A stretch of 54,613 nt of DNA from an uncultured Propionibacteriaceae bacterium (GTDB taxonomy: Bacteria > Actinomycetota > Actinomycetes > Propionibacteriales > Propionibacteriaceae). Position 1 is the stretch's first letter; every line of letters starts with the position of its first letter. Made by a program: the position numbers and the translations under genes. The stretch covers positions 1 to 54,613 of the forward strand of contig CALLVV010000046.1 of NCBI GenBank assembly GCA_938012815.1, read 5' to 3'. The notes beneath the pieces are model-generated. The model did not search any database and was not told the DNA's origin. It saw nothing but the letters and a program-made list of their open reading frames with translations. This document shows positions 36,042-44,781 of this stretch, in pieces.

Positions 36042-36608
36042 TCAGCCCAGGACTTCCGCCGCCTCCCGCAGGCATTGGCGCAGCGCCGAGGCCGAGGGGA
36101 AGCCTTCCCGGTCCGGCCAGGCCAGGCACGCCTCGACACCGACGCCGACGATGGCGCGCGCACGGGCGCGAGCCCCCAACCCGTCGCCGGCCAGGAGGGT
36201 TTCCAATGCCGCGGTCCACACTGTGGTCTGCTGCCACAGCAGGTCCTGGAGCCGGGGGTTGCCGTGCACCAGTTTCATCCGGCGCGCGAAATCGTCGATC
36301 CAGTCGGCGGAGTCATCCAGGATGGAATCGGCCAGGACGACAACTTCCTCCGGCGTTCCTGCCACCGGCACCGAGGTGGCCTCGCGGTGAATCGCCTGCC
36401 CGATGCTCCCGGTCAGGATGACGTCGACGATGACGGCCTCCTTGGTTCCGAAATGCCGGTAGAAGGTCATGGGTGAGACGTCGGCGGCGTCGGCTATCTG
36501 TTCGACGGTGACGTTCTCGAACCCGTTCGCGGTGAACAGGTCAAGGGCGGCGTGCCGGATCTTCGTGCGCGTGGCGAGTTTCTTGCGCGTTCGGCGGTCG
36601 CTGCTCAT
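36042..36608 (-). CDS. TetR-family regulator of the adjacent MFS pump
   Basis: This 188-residue protein has a helix-turn-helix (VTVEQIADAADVSPMTFYRHFG) with the typical TFYRHF ending and an all-helical C-domain. It overlaps the MFS gene by 4 nt (ATGA), so the two are one operon with translational coupling. It likely represses the operon via the inverted repeat at 38103-38142. Confidence 0.9.
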   Translation of the reverse strand: MSSDRRTRKKLATRTKIRHAALDLFTANGFENVTVEQIADAADVSPMTFYRHFGTKEAVIVDVILTGSIGQAIHREATSVPVAGTPEEVVVLADSILDDSADWIDDFARRMKLVHGNPRLQDLLWQQTTVWTAALETLLAGDGLGARARARAIVGVGVEACLAWPDREGFPSASALRQCLREAAEVLG

Positions 36609-38122
36609 GGCCGCGATTGTACGAAACCGCGCACCGCGGCGGATGTGATGAGGACGGCGGCTGCAACGGCCGCCACCAGCGCGCTGGCCCCGAACACCGT
36701 CTGCACGGCAGCGACGTAGGCGCCGGATGCGGCTGCCCGGATGGATGCGGCCTGCGCCGAGGGCAGACCGTCGGCCACCGCGAAGGCTGCAGCGATGGAC
36801 TGGGCGATCGCCACCCCGTCGGCGCCGGGCATTTTTCCGGCGGTTCCCGCCACCCCTGCGGCATAGCAGTTCCCGGTCAGTGACCCGAACAACGCGACCC
36901 CCAGGACGGCACCGAGCTGGCGGATGCCGTTGAGCAGGGCAGCGCCGGCCCCGCCGCGTTCGTCCGGGACGGTGCTCATGCCCAAAGTGATGCCTCGCGA
37001 CTGCCCGACGCCGAGACCCAGTCCGGCCGTCAGCAACCCCCAGAACATCGGCGCGTACCCGCTGTTGGTCGTGCTGGTCGAGCACAACCACAGTCCGGCC
37101 GCCACGAGCACCAACGCGATCGGCAGGATGAGTTCCCGAAGCGCCTCGAACCGGGCCAGCCATCCTGCGACGACGGCACCGATCACCGCCGTCAGCGCCA
37201 CCGGCATGAGCATCATCCCTCCTGTTGTGGCGTTGTTGCCGAGGACGGTCTGGAGGTAGCTGGGCGCGACGAACAGGATTCCGAAGAGCACGCAGCTGAT
37301 GAGCATGAGGACCAGCACCGAGGTCCGGAAACGGCGCTCCGCCAGCAGCCCCAGGTCGGTGAGCCTGTTCCCGGACCGGGTTTCGAGAAGCACGAAAACC
37401 ACCAGCAGAACCACCCCCAGCACGAGCGGACCCCAGGTGGTCGGCGCCACCCAGGCGCGTTCGGCGTTGATCAGTCCCCAGGTAAGCAGGGAGAAACCCG
37501 ATGCGGAAACCACGATCTGCGCCAGGGGCAGCGAGCGTTCCCCGCCCTTCACCCGGCCGCCAGGGACGAAGACCAGACACAGGCCCAGGACCAGAACCGC
37601 GACCACGATGTCGAGCCAGAACACGGCGCACCATCCCCAGCGGTCGATCATGGGCCCGCCCACGAGGGGACCGAATGGCGCTCCCACCGCACCGGCAGCC
37701 GTCCAGATCGCCGTCGCCACGGCACGCCTCCCGGGCGGGAAGAGCCGGGGAATGAGCGCCAGCGACATGGGGGTGAAAACCGATGCCGCGAGCCCCATGA
37801 CCACGCGGGCGACAAGCAGCACGATCACCGCCTTCGCCACCGCAGCCAGGATCGCTCCGGCGATGAACGCGACAATCCCTCCGAGCAGGAGACGACGGTG
37901 CCCGAACCGGTCCCCCAGCGCGCCGCCCAGCAGCAGCACGGACAAGGATGCGAGGTTGTAGGAGGACACGATCCACTCCAGTTCCCCGCCGCTCGCCCCG
38001 AGCCCCGACGACAATGCGGGCAGCGCGACGTTGATCATCGTCGTGTTCATGAACAGCAGGACCATGCCCAACGACAGGGCGATGAGTCCGTACCACCCAC
38101 TCTTGATGTTAGTTACTCGCAC
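36605..38122 (-). CDS. DHA2-family MFS transporter
   Basis: This 505-residue protein has about 14 predicted helices, with motif LGDRFGHRRLLLGG between TM2 and TM3 and NTTMINVALPALSSG in TM1. It is an EmrB/QacA-like exporter but lacks the TM1 Asp of the pump at 20041 (Asn in its place region). The start is GTG 38122; the codon sits inside an inverted repeat. First gene of an operon with a TetR gene. Substrate unknown. Confidence 0.9.
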   Translation of the reverse strand: MRVTNIKSGWYGLIALSLGMVLLFMNTTMINVALPALSSGLGASGGELEWIVSSYNLASLSVLLLGGALGDRFGHRRLLLGGIVAFIAGAILAAVAKAVIVLLVARVVMGLAASVFTPMSLALIPRLFPPGRRAVATAIWTAAGAVGAPFGPLVGGPMIDRWGWCAVFWLDIVVAVLVLGLCLVFVPGGRVKGGERSLPLAQIVVSASGFSLLTWGLINAERAWVAPTTWGPLVLGVVLLVVFVLLETRSGNRLTDLGLLAERRFRTSVLVLMLISCVLFGILFVAPSYLQTVLGNNATTGGMMLMPVALTAVIGAVVAGWLARFEALRELILPIALVLVAAGLWLCSTSTTNSGYAPMFWGLLTAGLGLGVGQSRGITLGMSTVPDERGGAGAALLNGIRQLGAVLGVALFGSLTGNCYAAGVAGTAGKMPGADGVAIAQSIAAAFAVADGLPSAQAASIRAAASGAYVAAVQTVFGASALVAAVAAAVLITSAAVRGFVQSRP

Positions 38123-38142
38123 ATGTTAGAAACTACCATCAA
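38103..38142. promoter_or_regulatory. Inverted repeat over the start of the MFS/TetR operon
   Basis: TTGATGTTAGTT (38103-38114) and AACTACCATCAA (38131-38142) are complementary at 11 of 12 positions. The repeat overlaps the first codons of the MFS gene (start 38122), so repressor binding would block the promoter or the start region. TetR-type autoregulation is the simplest reading. Confidence 0.55.
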
Positions 38143-38366
38143 TTTTGCCGGCCCCGGTCGGCGGGCAATCACGCAGCGGGACTTGTCACCCTTCCCGGAG
38201 GCCCGGCGGGATCCCTCGAACGGTTGTCGGGCACGGTTGTCGAGCGGGATCGCATCCGCATCACCGGGGTCCGGGACAAGCACCGCACGTCCGCGTTGTC
38301 ACGCGCGCAACACCCCGCGCCCGGCGCACCCTCCGGCTCCGCCACACCGGGCTCTTCCCCAGTGCC

Positions 38367-38912
38367 TCAGGAGGTCACGAGGACGTGTTCGTACACGTAG
38401 TCATCGCAGACCTGGTCGCCCACCTGCATGGTCTTCACACCGACCCTCACGAAGCCGTGTTTCTCGTAGAACCGGCAGGCACGGACGTTGTCCTGATTGG
38501 TGTTGAGCCACATGGATGCGACCCGGAAGTCATCGGCGGCGATGCGTTTGGCTTCGTCCAGCAGGGCCTTGGAGACCGCGCCGCCGTGGCTGCCGAGGCG
38601 CACGTAGCACTTGGACAGGTAGGCGGCCGGCAGGTGCGTGACCCCGAAGGAGGGATCCGGCAGGAAGTCGTCACCGGCCATCATGAGCAGGTAGCCGTCG
38701 AGGCCTCCGTCGGTCTCGTGCACGAGGACGGCGCGCAGTGGCGCATCAAGATGGGTGCGGAACCGCTCGGGGCTGAGATTCGCCTCGACGAAGACCGCGA
38801 TGTCCTCGTCGGTGATCTCGGGCGGACAGGCCATCGGGAAGGTTTCCGCGGCCAGCGCGGCGAGTGCCTCCACGTCCGATTGCCGCGCGGCACGCACCCG
38901 GGATTCCCTCAT
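38367..38912 (-). CDS. GNAT-family N-acetyltransferase
   Basis: This 181-residue protein has the core strands LRAVLVHETDGGLDGYLLM and YLSKCYVRLGSHGGAVSKAL (acetyl-CoA site, altered R/Q-x2-G-x-G loop) and ends FYEKHGFVRVGVK. It resembles enzymes related to spermidine/amino acid acetylation. The ATG at 38912 is preferred. Substrate unknown. Confidence 0.82.
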   Translation of the reverse strand: MRESRVRAARQSDVEALAALAAETFPMACPPEITDEDIAVFVEANLSPERFRTHLDAPLRAVLVHETDGGLDGYLLMMAGDDFLPDPSFGVTHLPAAYLSKCYVRLGSHGGAVSKALLDEAKRIAADDFRVASMWLNTNQDNVRACRFYEKHGFVRVGVKTMQVGDQVCDDYVYEHVLVTS

Positions 38913-38955
38913 GGGAGCACAGGCTAGCGGGAACCCGCCCACCGGGTTCGGTGCG

Positions 38956-39387
38956 TCACGGATTGAAACGGACGAACGACCTGCACCCCTGCCCGGGGAG
39001 GTCGCGGATCTCGGTGAAACCGATTGATTCGTAGAACCTCCGCTGCCCCGGCTCCGCGTCGGTCAGAAGCACGTGCTGACGCACCCGACAGAAGGGGGCG
39101 AAGGCCCGGTTGACGAGCGCCGTCGCGATTCCGCGACGCCGGCAGGAGGGATGGACGAGAACGTCCTGCAGGTAGGCGATGGTGGCCCGGTCGGAGACGA
39201 TGCGCGCCAGGCCGACCAGTTCCCCGCCCGACCGCGCGGTGACCACGACCGCCGAGTTCTCCAACCCGCGGATCAGCGCATCCAGGTCGTCGGTGTAGGC
39301 GGCCCACCCCACGGAGTCGTAGAGCGTCCGCGTCTCGTTCCGGGAGGGGAGCCGGTCGACGTCGTAGCTCACCTCGTCGTCACACAT
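38956..39387 (-). CDS. GNAT-family N-acetyltransferase
   Basis: This is a 143-residue protein of minimal GNAT type. VVVTARSGGELVGLARIVSD leads to VHPSCRRRGIATALVNRAF, the classical acetyl-CoA loop, and RRFYESIGFTEI closes the core. The ATG at 39387 is likely; a GTG at 39432 is an alternative. It sits 43 nt from the other GNAT gene on the same strand. Confidence 0.85.
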   Translation of the reverse strand: MCDDEVSYDVDRLPSRNETRTLYDSVGWAAYTDDLDALIRGLENSAVVVTARSGGELVGLARIVSDRATIAYLQDVLVHPSCRRRGIATALVNRAFAPFCRVRQHVLLTDAEPGQRRFYESIGFTEIRDLPGQGCRSFVRFNP

Positions 39388-39518
39388 CACGCGCCCATTC
39401 TCCTCCACGCCCACCGCCTGCACGATCTGCACCGCAGGGGTTGTACTTTTTGTATCAATAAGGGCGTTCCACCTGTATCACAGAATGCCTTTGGGCACCG
39501 CTGCCAGCTGTCAAGCCC

Positions 39519-39911
39519 CTAGTCAAAGCGGCTTTCCTCGACATCTCCCCGACCTCGGAGGAGGGACTCTCCGTTCCAGTCGGCGCCACGCCCCAGCAGG
39601 TACTCCCATTCCCGGCGGATCAGACCATCCTCGAACTCGAAGATGTCCAGTGAGCGCCTGCCATCCGTGTCCACGAGCAGCGTGGCGATGCGTCTGCGGT
39701 CCTCGGATTCAAGCATCTGGTGCATCCTGAACCGGGAGGCCGACTGTGCATATGCAGCGACGATGGTCTCACAGTAGCGCTCGCGCCCTTTGATGACGTC
39801 TTCCTCCAGGACCCATTCGACCTGTGGGTGCAGGAACTCCCGGTAGTTGTCCCAGTCCCGCCGGTTCTCCGCGTCGAAGAACTCCGCCAGCTTCCTTCGG
39901 AAATCACTCAT
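39519..39911 (-). CDS. SnoaL/NTF2-like protein
   Basis: This 130-residue protein has the cone-shaped SnoaL-like fold: RKLAEFFDAENRRDWDNYR, FLHPQVEWVLEEDVIKG and SLDIFEFEDGLIRREWEYL. Members include polyketide cyclases and many stand-alone proteins of unknown activity. Function unknown here. Confidence 0.82.
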   Translation of the reverse strand: MSDFRRKLAEFFDAENRRDWDNYREFLHPQVEWVLEEDVIKGRERYCETIVAAYAQSASRFRMHQMLESEDRRRIATLLVDTDGRRSLDIFEFEDGLIRREWEYLLGRGADWNGESLLRGRGDVEESRFD

Positions 39912-39950
39912 CGCTCATCCCTTTCGGGACCAGTCAACCATTGCTCACAG

Positions 39951-39999
39951 CATCGGGGCGGCCCGATGACCGGCTGAGCCGATCCGGACCGCCCCGATG
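39951..39999 (-). terminator. Hairpin after the CAP gene at 40020
   Basis: CATCGGGGCGG (39951-39961) pairs with CCGCCCCGATG (39989-39999), an 11-bp perfect stem, 20 nt past the stop of the minus-strand CAP gene. Likely terminator for that gene. Confidence 0.6.
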
Positions 40000-40019
40000 T
40001 CGCGAACGCTGACCGGTGG

Positions 40020-40580
40020 TCAGGAGGCGACGAGACCCGACCCGGTCGGGTTCTGGTAGCCCGCGAAGTTCTGGGTGGCATACCAGGACTTGGTGGCCGA
40101 GTTGTAGGCCAGGCCGATTCCCAGCGCGTTCGCGTTGGGGGAGACCATGTTGGCGTAGTGGCCCGGCGAGTTCCGCCACTGCTCGAAGAGCTGGGCGCCG
40201 ATGTCACCGCTGAGGGCGCTGCCACCACGCATGGCAACGTTCTCCGAAGCCGAGTTCCAGCCGCTCGGGTAGCCGCTGGCGAACTGCGGCCGGTGCGACA
40301 TTGAGTTTCTCGACGCCATCTGCTCAGACCAGTCCTGGGCGATCGAGTCCAGCTGGGCGTACCGGGTCACGGGTTTGAGACCCAAGCTCGCACGCAGCTC
40401 GTTGACCTTGGCCAGGATGGTGCGGGAGTACGCGGCACTGCTTTGCGCGACGGTCGCAGGAGCACCCTGCGCGACCGTCTGGACAGGCGCATCCGATCCA
40501 GCGGAGGCCTGGGCGGCCGGGGTCGCGACAAGCGGCACGACGGTCAGCATGGCACCCGCGAACAAACGCGTCATCTTCAT
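40020..40580 (-). CDS. Secreted CAP-domain protein
   Basis: This 186-residue protein has a signal peptide (1-25) and a CAP domain with SEQMASRNSMSHRPQFA, SASENVAMRGGSALSG, NSPGHYANMVSPNANALGIG and SWYATQNFAGYQ. It is close in sequence to the CAP domain of 34855-35802 but ends soon after the domain, so it is released rather than anchored. CAP proteins bind lipids or metals and act extracellularly; the bacterial role is unclear. Start ATG 40580. Confidence 0.9.
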   Translation of the reverse strand: MKMTRLFAGAMLTVVPLVATPAAQASAGSDAPVQTVAQGAPATVAQSSAAYSRTILAKVNELRASLGLKPVTRYAQLDSIAQDWSEQMASRNSMSHRPQFASGYPSGWNSASENVAMRGGSALSGDIGAQLFEQWRNSPGHYANMVSPNANALGIGLAYNSATKSWYATQNFAGYQNPTGSGLVAS

Positions 40581-41269
40581 GAAGCAGTCCTCTCTTGGCT
40601 AGGAAAAATGGACTGCAAACCACCCCAGCACAGGACCACGGGCCCCGTCAGCCCACCCGGGTAAGGAGAACCGGGCAGGAGCCGCGCCCTTCAGTAGTTA
40701 TTTACTGTTTTACTAGTGTGTTTGCCTCTTCAATCAGCCGCCCGGGAATCCACTCCACCACCCGAGCCCCCGGGCGTGTCATCGAAGGTGACACCACACA
40801 GAGAACTGTCACGCATCCCGGACGGGAACCGCCCTGGCGAGAAAAACAACAGAAGCCCAGCGGACCACAGGAGAACCAGCACGCCAGGAGCGCTCGCAGC
40901 TCCACCCACCCGCCGGCACTCACGGTCGGTCCAGCCGAGCCCGGGAAAGGTACTCATCTTTTGAAATTTTATCGTTTTATCGATTAATTGACCGGCGTTG
41001 ATCGTCGCCGCCGAAGCTCGTCCCGGCATATCGCGGACGTCCGCCCGTCGGCCAACCATGACCCGAGCCACGCCCCGAACGGGGAAACACCTCGGACATC
41101 CGACGAATTTTCCTGCCGTTTTCAAACAAATCCGCGCAACGCACCTTCGCTTGGGTTTATACCCGGATGACGCCAAGGCCACGGATCGGCAAATCCCCCT
41201 GCCCCACATCCCGGCGGATAAAATATTTCAACCCTCCTCGGCCATATTATAATTAACTTTCGGTAAGTG
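40581..41269. other. Long AT-enriched intergenic region
   Basis: About 690 nt without a supported gene, much more AT-rich than the rest of the window around 40690-40730 and 40955-41270 (for example TTTTATCGTTTTATCGATT near 40970). Part may be the promoter of the CAP gene at 40580; the remainder could be acquired DNA. No RNA gene or repeat is recognised here. Confidence 0.45.
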
Positions 41270-41299
41270 TTGTCATTGTGCCAGGATATGCGTTACTCT
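41270..41299 (+). promoter_or_regulatory. Promoter-like sequence before the structured segment
   Basis: TTGTCA (41270-41275) and TACTCT (41294-41299) are separated by 18 nt, a good match to housekeeping-type -35 and -10 boxes. Transcription would start near 41306, exactly where an 11-bp closing stem begins. No coding gene lies downstream in this direction for 2 kb. Confidence 0.5.
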
Positions 41300-41304
41300 T
41301 GTCT

Positions 41305-41385
41305 TGGCGGGGGAGTTATCCGTCAAATTGTAAACTAACAATTACAGCGGCTACCAAACTTCTTCAGCAACAACCTCCCCCGCCA
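41305..41385 (+). ncRNA. Candidate structured small RNA
   Basis: TGGCGGGGGAG (41305-41315) and CTCCCCCGCCA (41375-41385) form a perfect 11-bp closing stem. Inside is a second, shorter stem (CCG/CGG) and a 6-bp hairpin AATTGT/ACAATT (41326-41343). The fold is compact and the predicted transcription start lies at the first closing pair. No family is recognised; no T-rich terminator follows. It could instead be a transcribed attenuator or mobile-element end. There is no coding frame across it. Confidence 0.4.
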
Positions 41386-41478
41386 CCCCATTCAAACCAT
41401 CAATGGCCAGGCATTCGCCGCCATCTACCCCATCACCCACGCCCTTGATCCAAGGGCATCGGATCAGCCAGCCCTCGT

Positions 41479-41952
41479 TCAGTGGTCGGCGGGCCCCAGC
41501 ACCATCAGTTTCTCCGGGTCCGGGAAGGACACGAACCCCACCCCAGCGTAGAGATCGTGTGCATCGGGGGTAATGAGCATGAGCCGCTTGAGCCGGAGTC
41601 GCCGGAACGTTTCCGCCACGGTCCGGGACAGCGCGACCCCGATCCCACGCCCACGCACATCGCGCGCGACGTAGACGTCGCAGAGCCATCCGAAGGCGAC
41701 ACCATCGGTGACCACCCGTGCGTACCCGACCTGTGTGCCGTCTGGTCCGTACACGCCGAAGTTCACCGACGCGGCCGCGGCCCGCTCCACGAAATCGCGG
41801 GACCGCCCCAGTGCCCAGTACGCATCCGTCGACAACCAGCGGTGCACGCGTTCCAGGTCGAGCCGACCGCGGTCCGTGTCCACCACGAAACCTCCCGGCA
41901 GCTCTACCCTGACATCGGGGGCGGGCACCGCGATCACGGTTTCACCGGTCAT
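41479..41952 (-). CDS. GNAT-family N-acetyltransferase
   Basis: This is a 157-residue protein with VGYARVVTDGVAFGWLCDVY and VARDVRGRGIGVALSRTVAE, the acetyl-CoA loop, followed by LYAGVGFVSFPDPEK. It is similar to a widespread GNAT type with the WLCDVYV strand. The ATG at 41952 fits; a longer frame to 42027 is less likely. Substrate unknown. Confidence 0.86.
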   Translation of the reverse strand: MTGETVIAVPAPDVRVELPGGFVVDTDRGRLDLERVHRWLSTDAYWALGRSRDFVERAAAASVNFGVYGPDGTQVGYARVVTDGVAFGWLCDVYVARDVRGRGIGVALSRTVAETFRRLRLKRLMLITPDAHDLYAGVGFVSFPDPEKLMVLGPADH

Positions 41953-42056
41953 GACAGCCTCCTCGCGCTCGACGACGGCTCGGCACGGAAACCCTGCGGG
42001 CGTTTCCAGCATGCCACCGACCATCACCTTCCCGGCGACGAATCGCCCCTGCTCCG

Positions 42057-43461
42057 TCAGGCCGGCTCACCGGCGGGTCTTCCCGGCTGGATGAACACGC
42101 CCAGCGCTGCAACGAACGCCACCACACCGGTGCCCAGCAGGACGTGGAACGAGAGCTGGGTTCCCGTCGTCGTGCCCGCCACCGGGTCGGCTGCCTCGGC
42201 CGCGTTGACGATGGCGGTCGCCACCGCGGTTCCGATGGCCCCGCCGAGCTGCTGGATGGTGTTGAACGCGGCGTTGCCGTCGGCCTGGAGGTCATCGGGA
42301 AGGGAACGCAGGCCGTTGGTCATGGAGTTCGAGACGGACAACCCCTGGCGGATCGGGAAGAGCGCGTAGATCAACGCCAGCGGAGCACCTGAGCCGTGAA
42401 CGCCGAGGACGGCGAAGAGCACGAGGGTCACCACCCCGATGGCGGCGCCGGTGAGGATGGGCCGCTAGGACCGAAGCGGTCCAGGATCCCGCCGCCAAAC
42501 GGGGTGAGGAGCGCGCCGATGATGCACCCGGGCAGCAGTAGACAGCCCGCGGCGAAGGAGTCCATCGACTTGCCGACCTGGGCGAAGTACGGGATCAGGT
42601 ATCCCAACGCCAGCACAACGGCCTGGATGAGCACCACGTAGACGATGCTCAACGCGTAGGTGCGGTCGGTGAAGATCCGCACCCGCAGCAGGGGATCGTC
42701 GGAGCGCCGGGAGAGCCAGACGAAACCGGCCATGAGCGCCACGGACAGGATGAACAGCCCGAGCACCTCCGGGCTGGTCCATGCGCTGGTGGAGGCGGCG
42801 TTGGTGGCGAAGATGAGGGCGACGAACCCGGCCGCCATGAGCAGGAACTGGACTGGGGCGAAGGAAACCCGCCTGATCTCCTGGGCCTGGCGGATCGTCA
42901 GGGTCCCGAGCACCAGGGCGATGGCCAGGAAGGGAACGAGCACCAGGAAGATCGAACGCCACCCGAGCGCGCCGATGAGGAAACCACCGAGAGTGAGGGC
43001 CCCACGGCCGGGGCGATGGCGGTGATGAGCGTGGCGAGACCCATCATGGTTGCCATCCGTTCGTGGGGAACCTGTTGCAGCACGATGTTGAACATCAGCG
43101 GCAGCGCAATACCCGTCCCGATGCCCTGCAGGATGCGTCCGCCGATCAGGAGCGCGAAGTGCGGGGCGGCCCCGCTCATGATCGTCCCGACCAGGAAGGT
43201 GAGCATGGCCGTGACGAAGAGCGTCCGGGCGCGGAACCTGCGGTTCAGGAACGAGGAGATCGGCATGATCGCGGAGAGCACTAGCAGATACCCGGTCGTG
43301 ACCCACTGCACGGTCGCGGTGTTCACCCCGAACTCGCCCATGAGTGCCGGGAAGGCGACGTTCATCGCGGTCTCCACGGCCTCCCCGGCGAACGACATGA
43401 TGCCCACCGCGACGATGGAGACGACGAGGCATGCGTCGAGGCGTCGTTCAAACCCTGACAC
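42057..43461 (-). pseudogene. MFS transporter gene with two frameshifts
   Basis: Three overlapping frames join into one DHA2-like transporter. N-terminal part: VSGFERRLDACLVVSIVAVG, then QVPHERMATMMGL, ending at APAVGP near 43003. Middle part: GGFLIGALGWRSIFLVLVPF to GGGILDRFGPSG near 42475. C-terminal part: LTGAAIGVVTLVLFAVLG-like reading to the stop at 42057, containing FNTIQQLGGAIGTAVATAIV. Each join needs a one-base shift. It is divergent from the methyltransferase at 43532. Either a recent pseudogene or sequencing errors. Confidence 0.8.
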
Positions 43462-43531
43462 GTTGTTGCCTCTCTTTTCACATCCCGGACATGACTGCGA
43501 CGCGAAATCCCGCCGGTCCACTATTGGTCCC

Positions 43532-44356
43532 ATGGCTTCCGAGCAAACCCCAGGGACCACTCATCGATACACCCACGGCCACGGTGCGGCGGTCCTGGCC
43601 AGCCACTCCCGTCGCACCGCCCAGGACTCGGCGGGATACCTGCTCCCCCACCTGCGCCGGGGCATGGACCTGCTCGACGTCGGTTGCGGACCCGCATCCG
43701 TCACCGCCGACCTGGCCGAGTTCGTCGCGCCCGGAAGGGTCGTCGGGCTCGACGCCTCGCCCGCCGTGCTCGACATCGCCCGGGCCCTCCTGGCAGAACG
43801 GGGCCTTCGAGACCGGGTGGAGTTGATGGAAGGCGACGTGTTCGCGCTGCCCTTCGACGACGACACCTTCGATGTCGTCCACGCCCACCAGCTGCTCCAG
43901 CACCTGGACGATCCCGTGGCGGCGCTCGCCGAGATGCGTCGGGTGGTCCGCCCCGGGGGGATCGTCGCTGCGCGCGACGCCGTGTACTCGGCGAATGCGT
44001 GGTTTCCCCAGCCCGCGGGCATGGATTCGTGGCTGAAGGTCTACATGGCCACGGCCCGGGCCAACGGAGGGGAGCCCGATGCGGGAAGCAGACTGCTGGC
44101 GTGGTCGCGGGCCGCGGGTTTCCGGGATGTGACGACGTCGGCGTCGGCCTGGTGTTTCGCCACCGAGCAGGACCGTGAATGGTGGTCCGGCACCTGGGCG
44201 GAGCGGTGCCTGACTTCTTTCGGCCCGCGGGCGGTGGAGCTCGGCCTGGCCACGACAAGCGACTTGGAGACGATGGCTGAGGCCTGGCGGCAGTGGGGCG
44301 CCAGCGAGGACGGCTGGTTCGTCGTCGTCCACGGCGAGGTCCTGCTCCACGCCTGA
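43532..44356 (+). CDS. Class I SAM-dependent methyltransferase (UbiE/MenG-like)
   Basis: This 274-residue protein has motif I MDLLDVGCGPASVTADLA, motif post-I VVGLDASPAVLD, an acidic EGDVFALPFDDDTFDVVHA and LAEMRRVVRPGGIVAARD. The layout is that of small-molecule methyltransferases of the Methyltransf_11/25 type. The ATG at 43532 begins MASEQTPGTTHRYTHGHG. Substrate unknown. Confidence 0.9.
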   Translation: MASEQTPGTTHRYTHGHGAAVLASHSRRTAQDSAGYLLPHLRRGMDLLDVGCGPASVTADLAEFVAPGRVVGLDASPAVLDIARALLAERGLRDRVELMEGDVFALPFDDDTFDVVHAHQLLQHLDDPVAALAEMRRVVRPGGIVAARDAVYSANAWFPQPAGMDSWLKVYMATARANGGEPDAGSRLLAWSRAAGFRDVTTSASAWCFATEQDREWWSGTWAERCLTSFGPRAVELGLATTSDLETMAEAWRQWGASEDGWFVVVHGEVLLHA

Positions 44357-44447
44357 TCCGGCATCAGGTCAGGACCTGCCCCACCCGCGCCACGTCATCA
44401 CGTTCAGGAATGGGCAGGTCATCCGCTCCCCCAACCCCCTGCACGGC

Positions 44448-44600
44448 CTATATGAGGGCCAAGCCGATGTTGGGACGGGTCACACCCTTGGTCAGGATGT
44501 CGCGAGCCTCGGCCTCCATGGAACGTCCATGTCTCTCGGCCTGTTCGGCGAGCTGCCGCTTCACCGAGTCATCCAGGCCTCGGACAACGATGGATGCCAT
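44448..44600 (-). pseudogene. FitA-like antitoxin, truncated by TAG
   Basis: From ATG 44600 the frame reads MASIVVRGLDDSVKRQLAEQ, then RHGRSMEAEARDILTKGV, the ribbon-helix-helix start of FitA-type antitoxins. It stops at TAG 44448-44450 after 50 residues, but the next codons continue AVQGVGGADDLPIPERDDV, which looks like the normal C-terminal toxin-binding tail. So a single codon change (CAG or GAG to TAG) cut it. No FitB (PIN) toxin follows. Short direct repeats TGATATCAAA and TGATGTCAAA at 44621-44641 may be its operator. Confidence 0.7.
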
Positions 44601-44737
44601 CGCAACCACCTCCCTCAAGTGATATCAAACATGATGTCAAATCGCCCGCAAGAGGCGCATCGAGAGCCCTGCCACTGGATCATGAAGACCCCGGAGCTAG
44701 AAGGGAACGTGTACACATCATCGACATGTCCGTAAAA

Positions 44738-44768
44738 CGTGTCGAAAAATCACCAAAATTTCGACACG
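44738..44768. repeat. Inverted repeat before the Fic remnant
   Basis: CGTGTCGAAA (44738-44747) pairs perfectly with TTTCGACACG (44759-44768) around an 11-nt spacer. It may be an operator, a hairpin, or the edge of a lost mobile element, since it stands 13 bp before the first recognisable Fic residues. Confidence 0.55.
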
Positions 44769-44781
44769 TCCCTCCGAGGGG

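Noticed and set aside
41482..42369. A 295-residue plus-strand frame downstream of the candidate small RNA
   Set aside because: It is antisense to the GNAT gene and the MFS remnant, rich in His/Pro/Arg, so it does not supply a coding target for the promoter at 41270.
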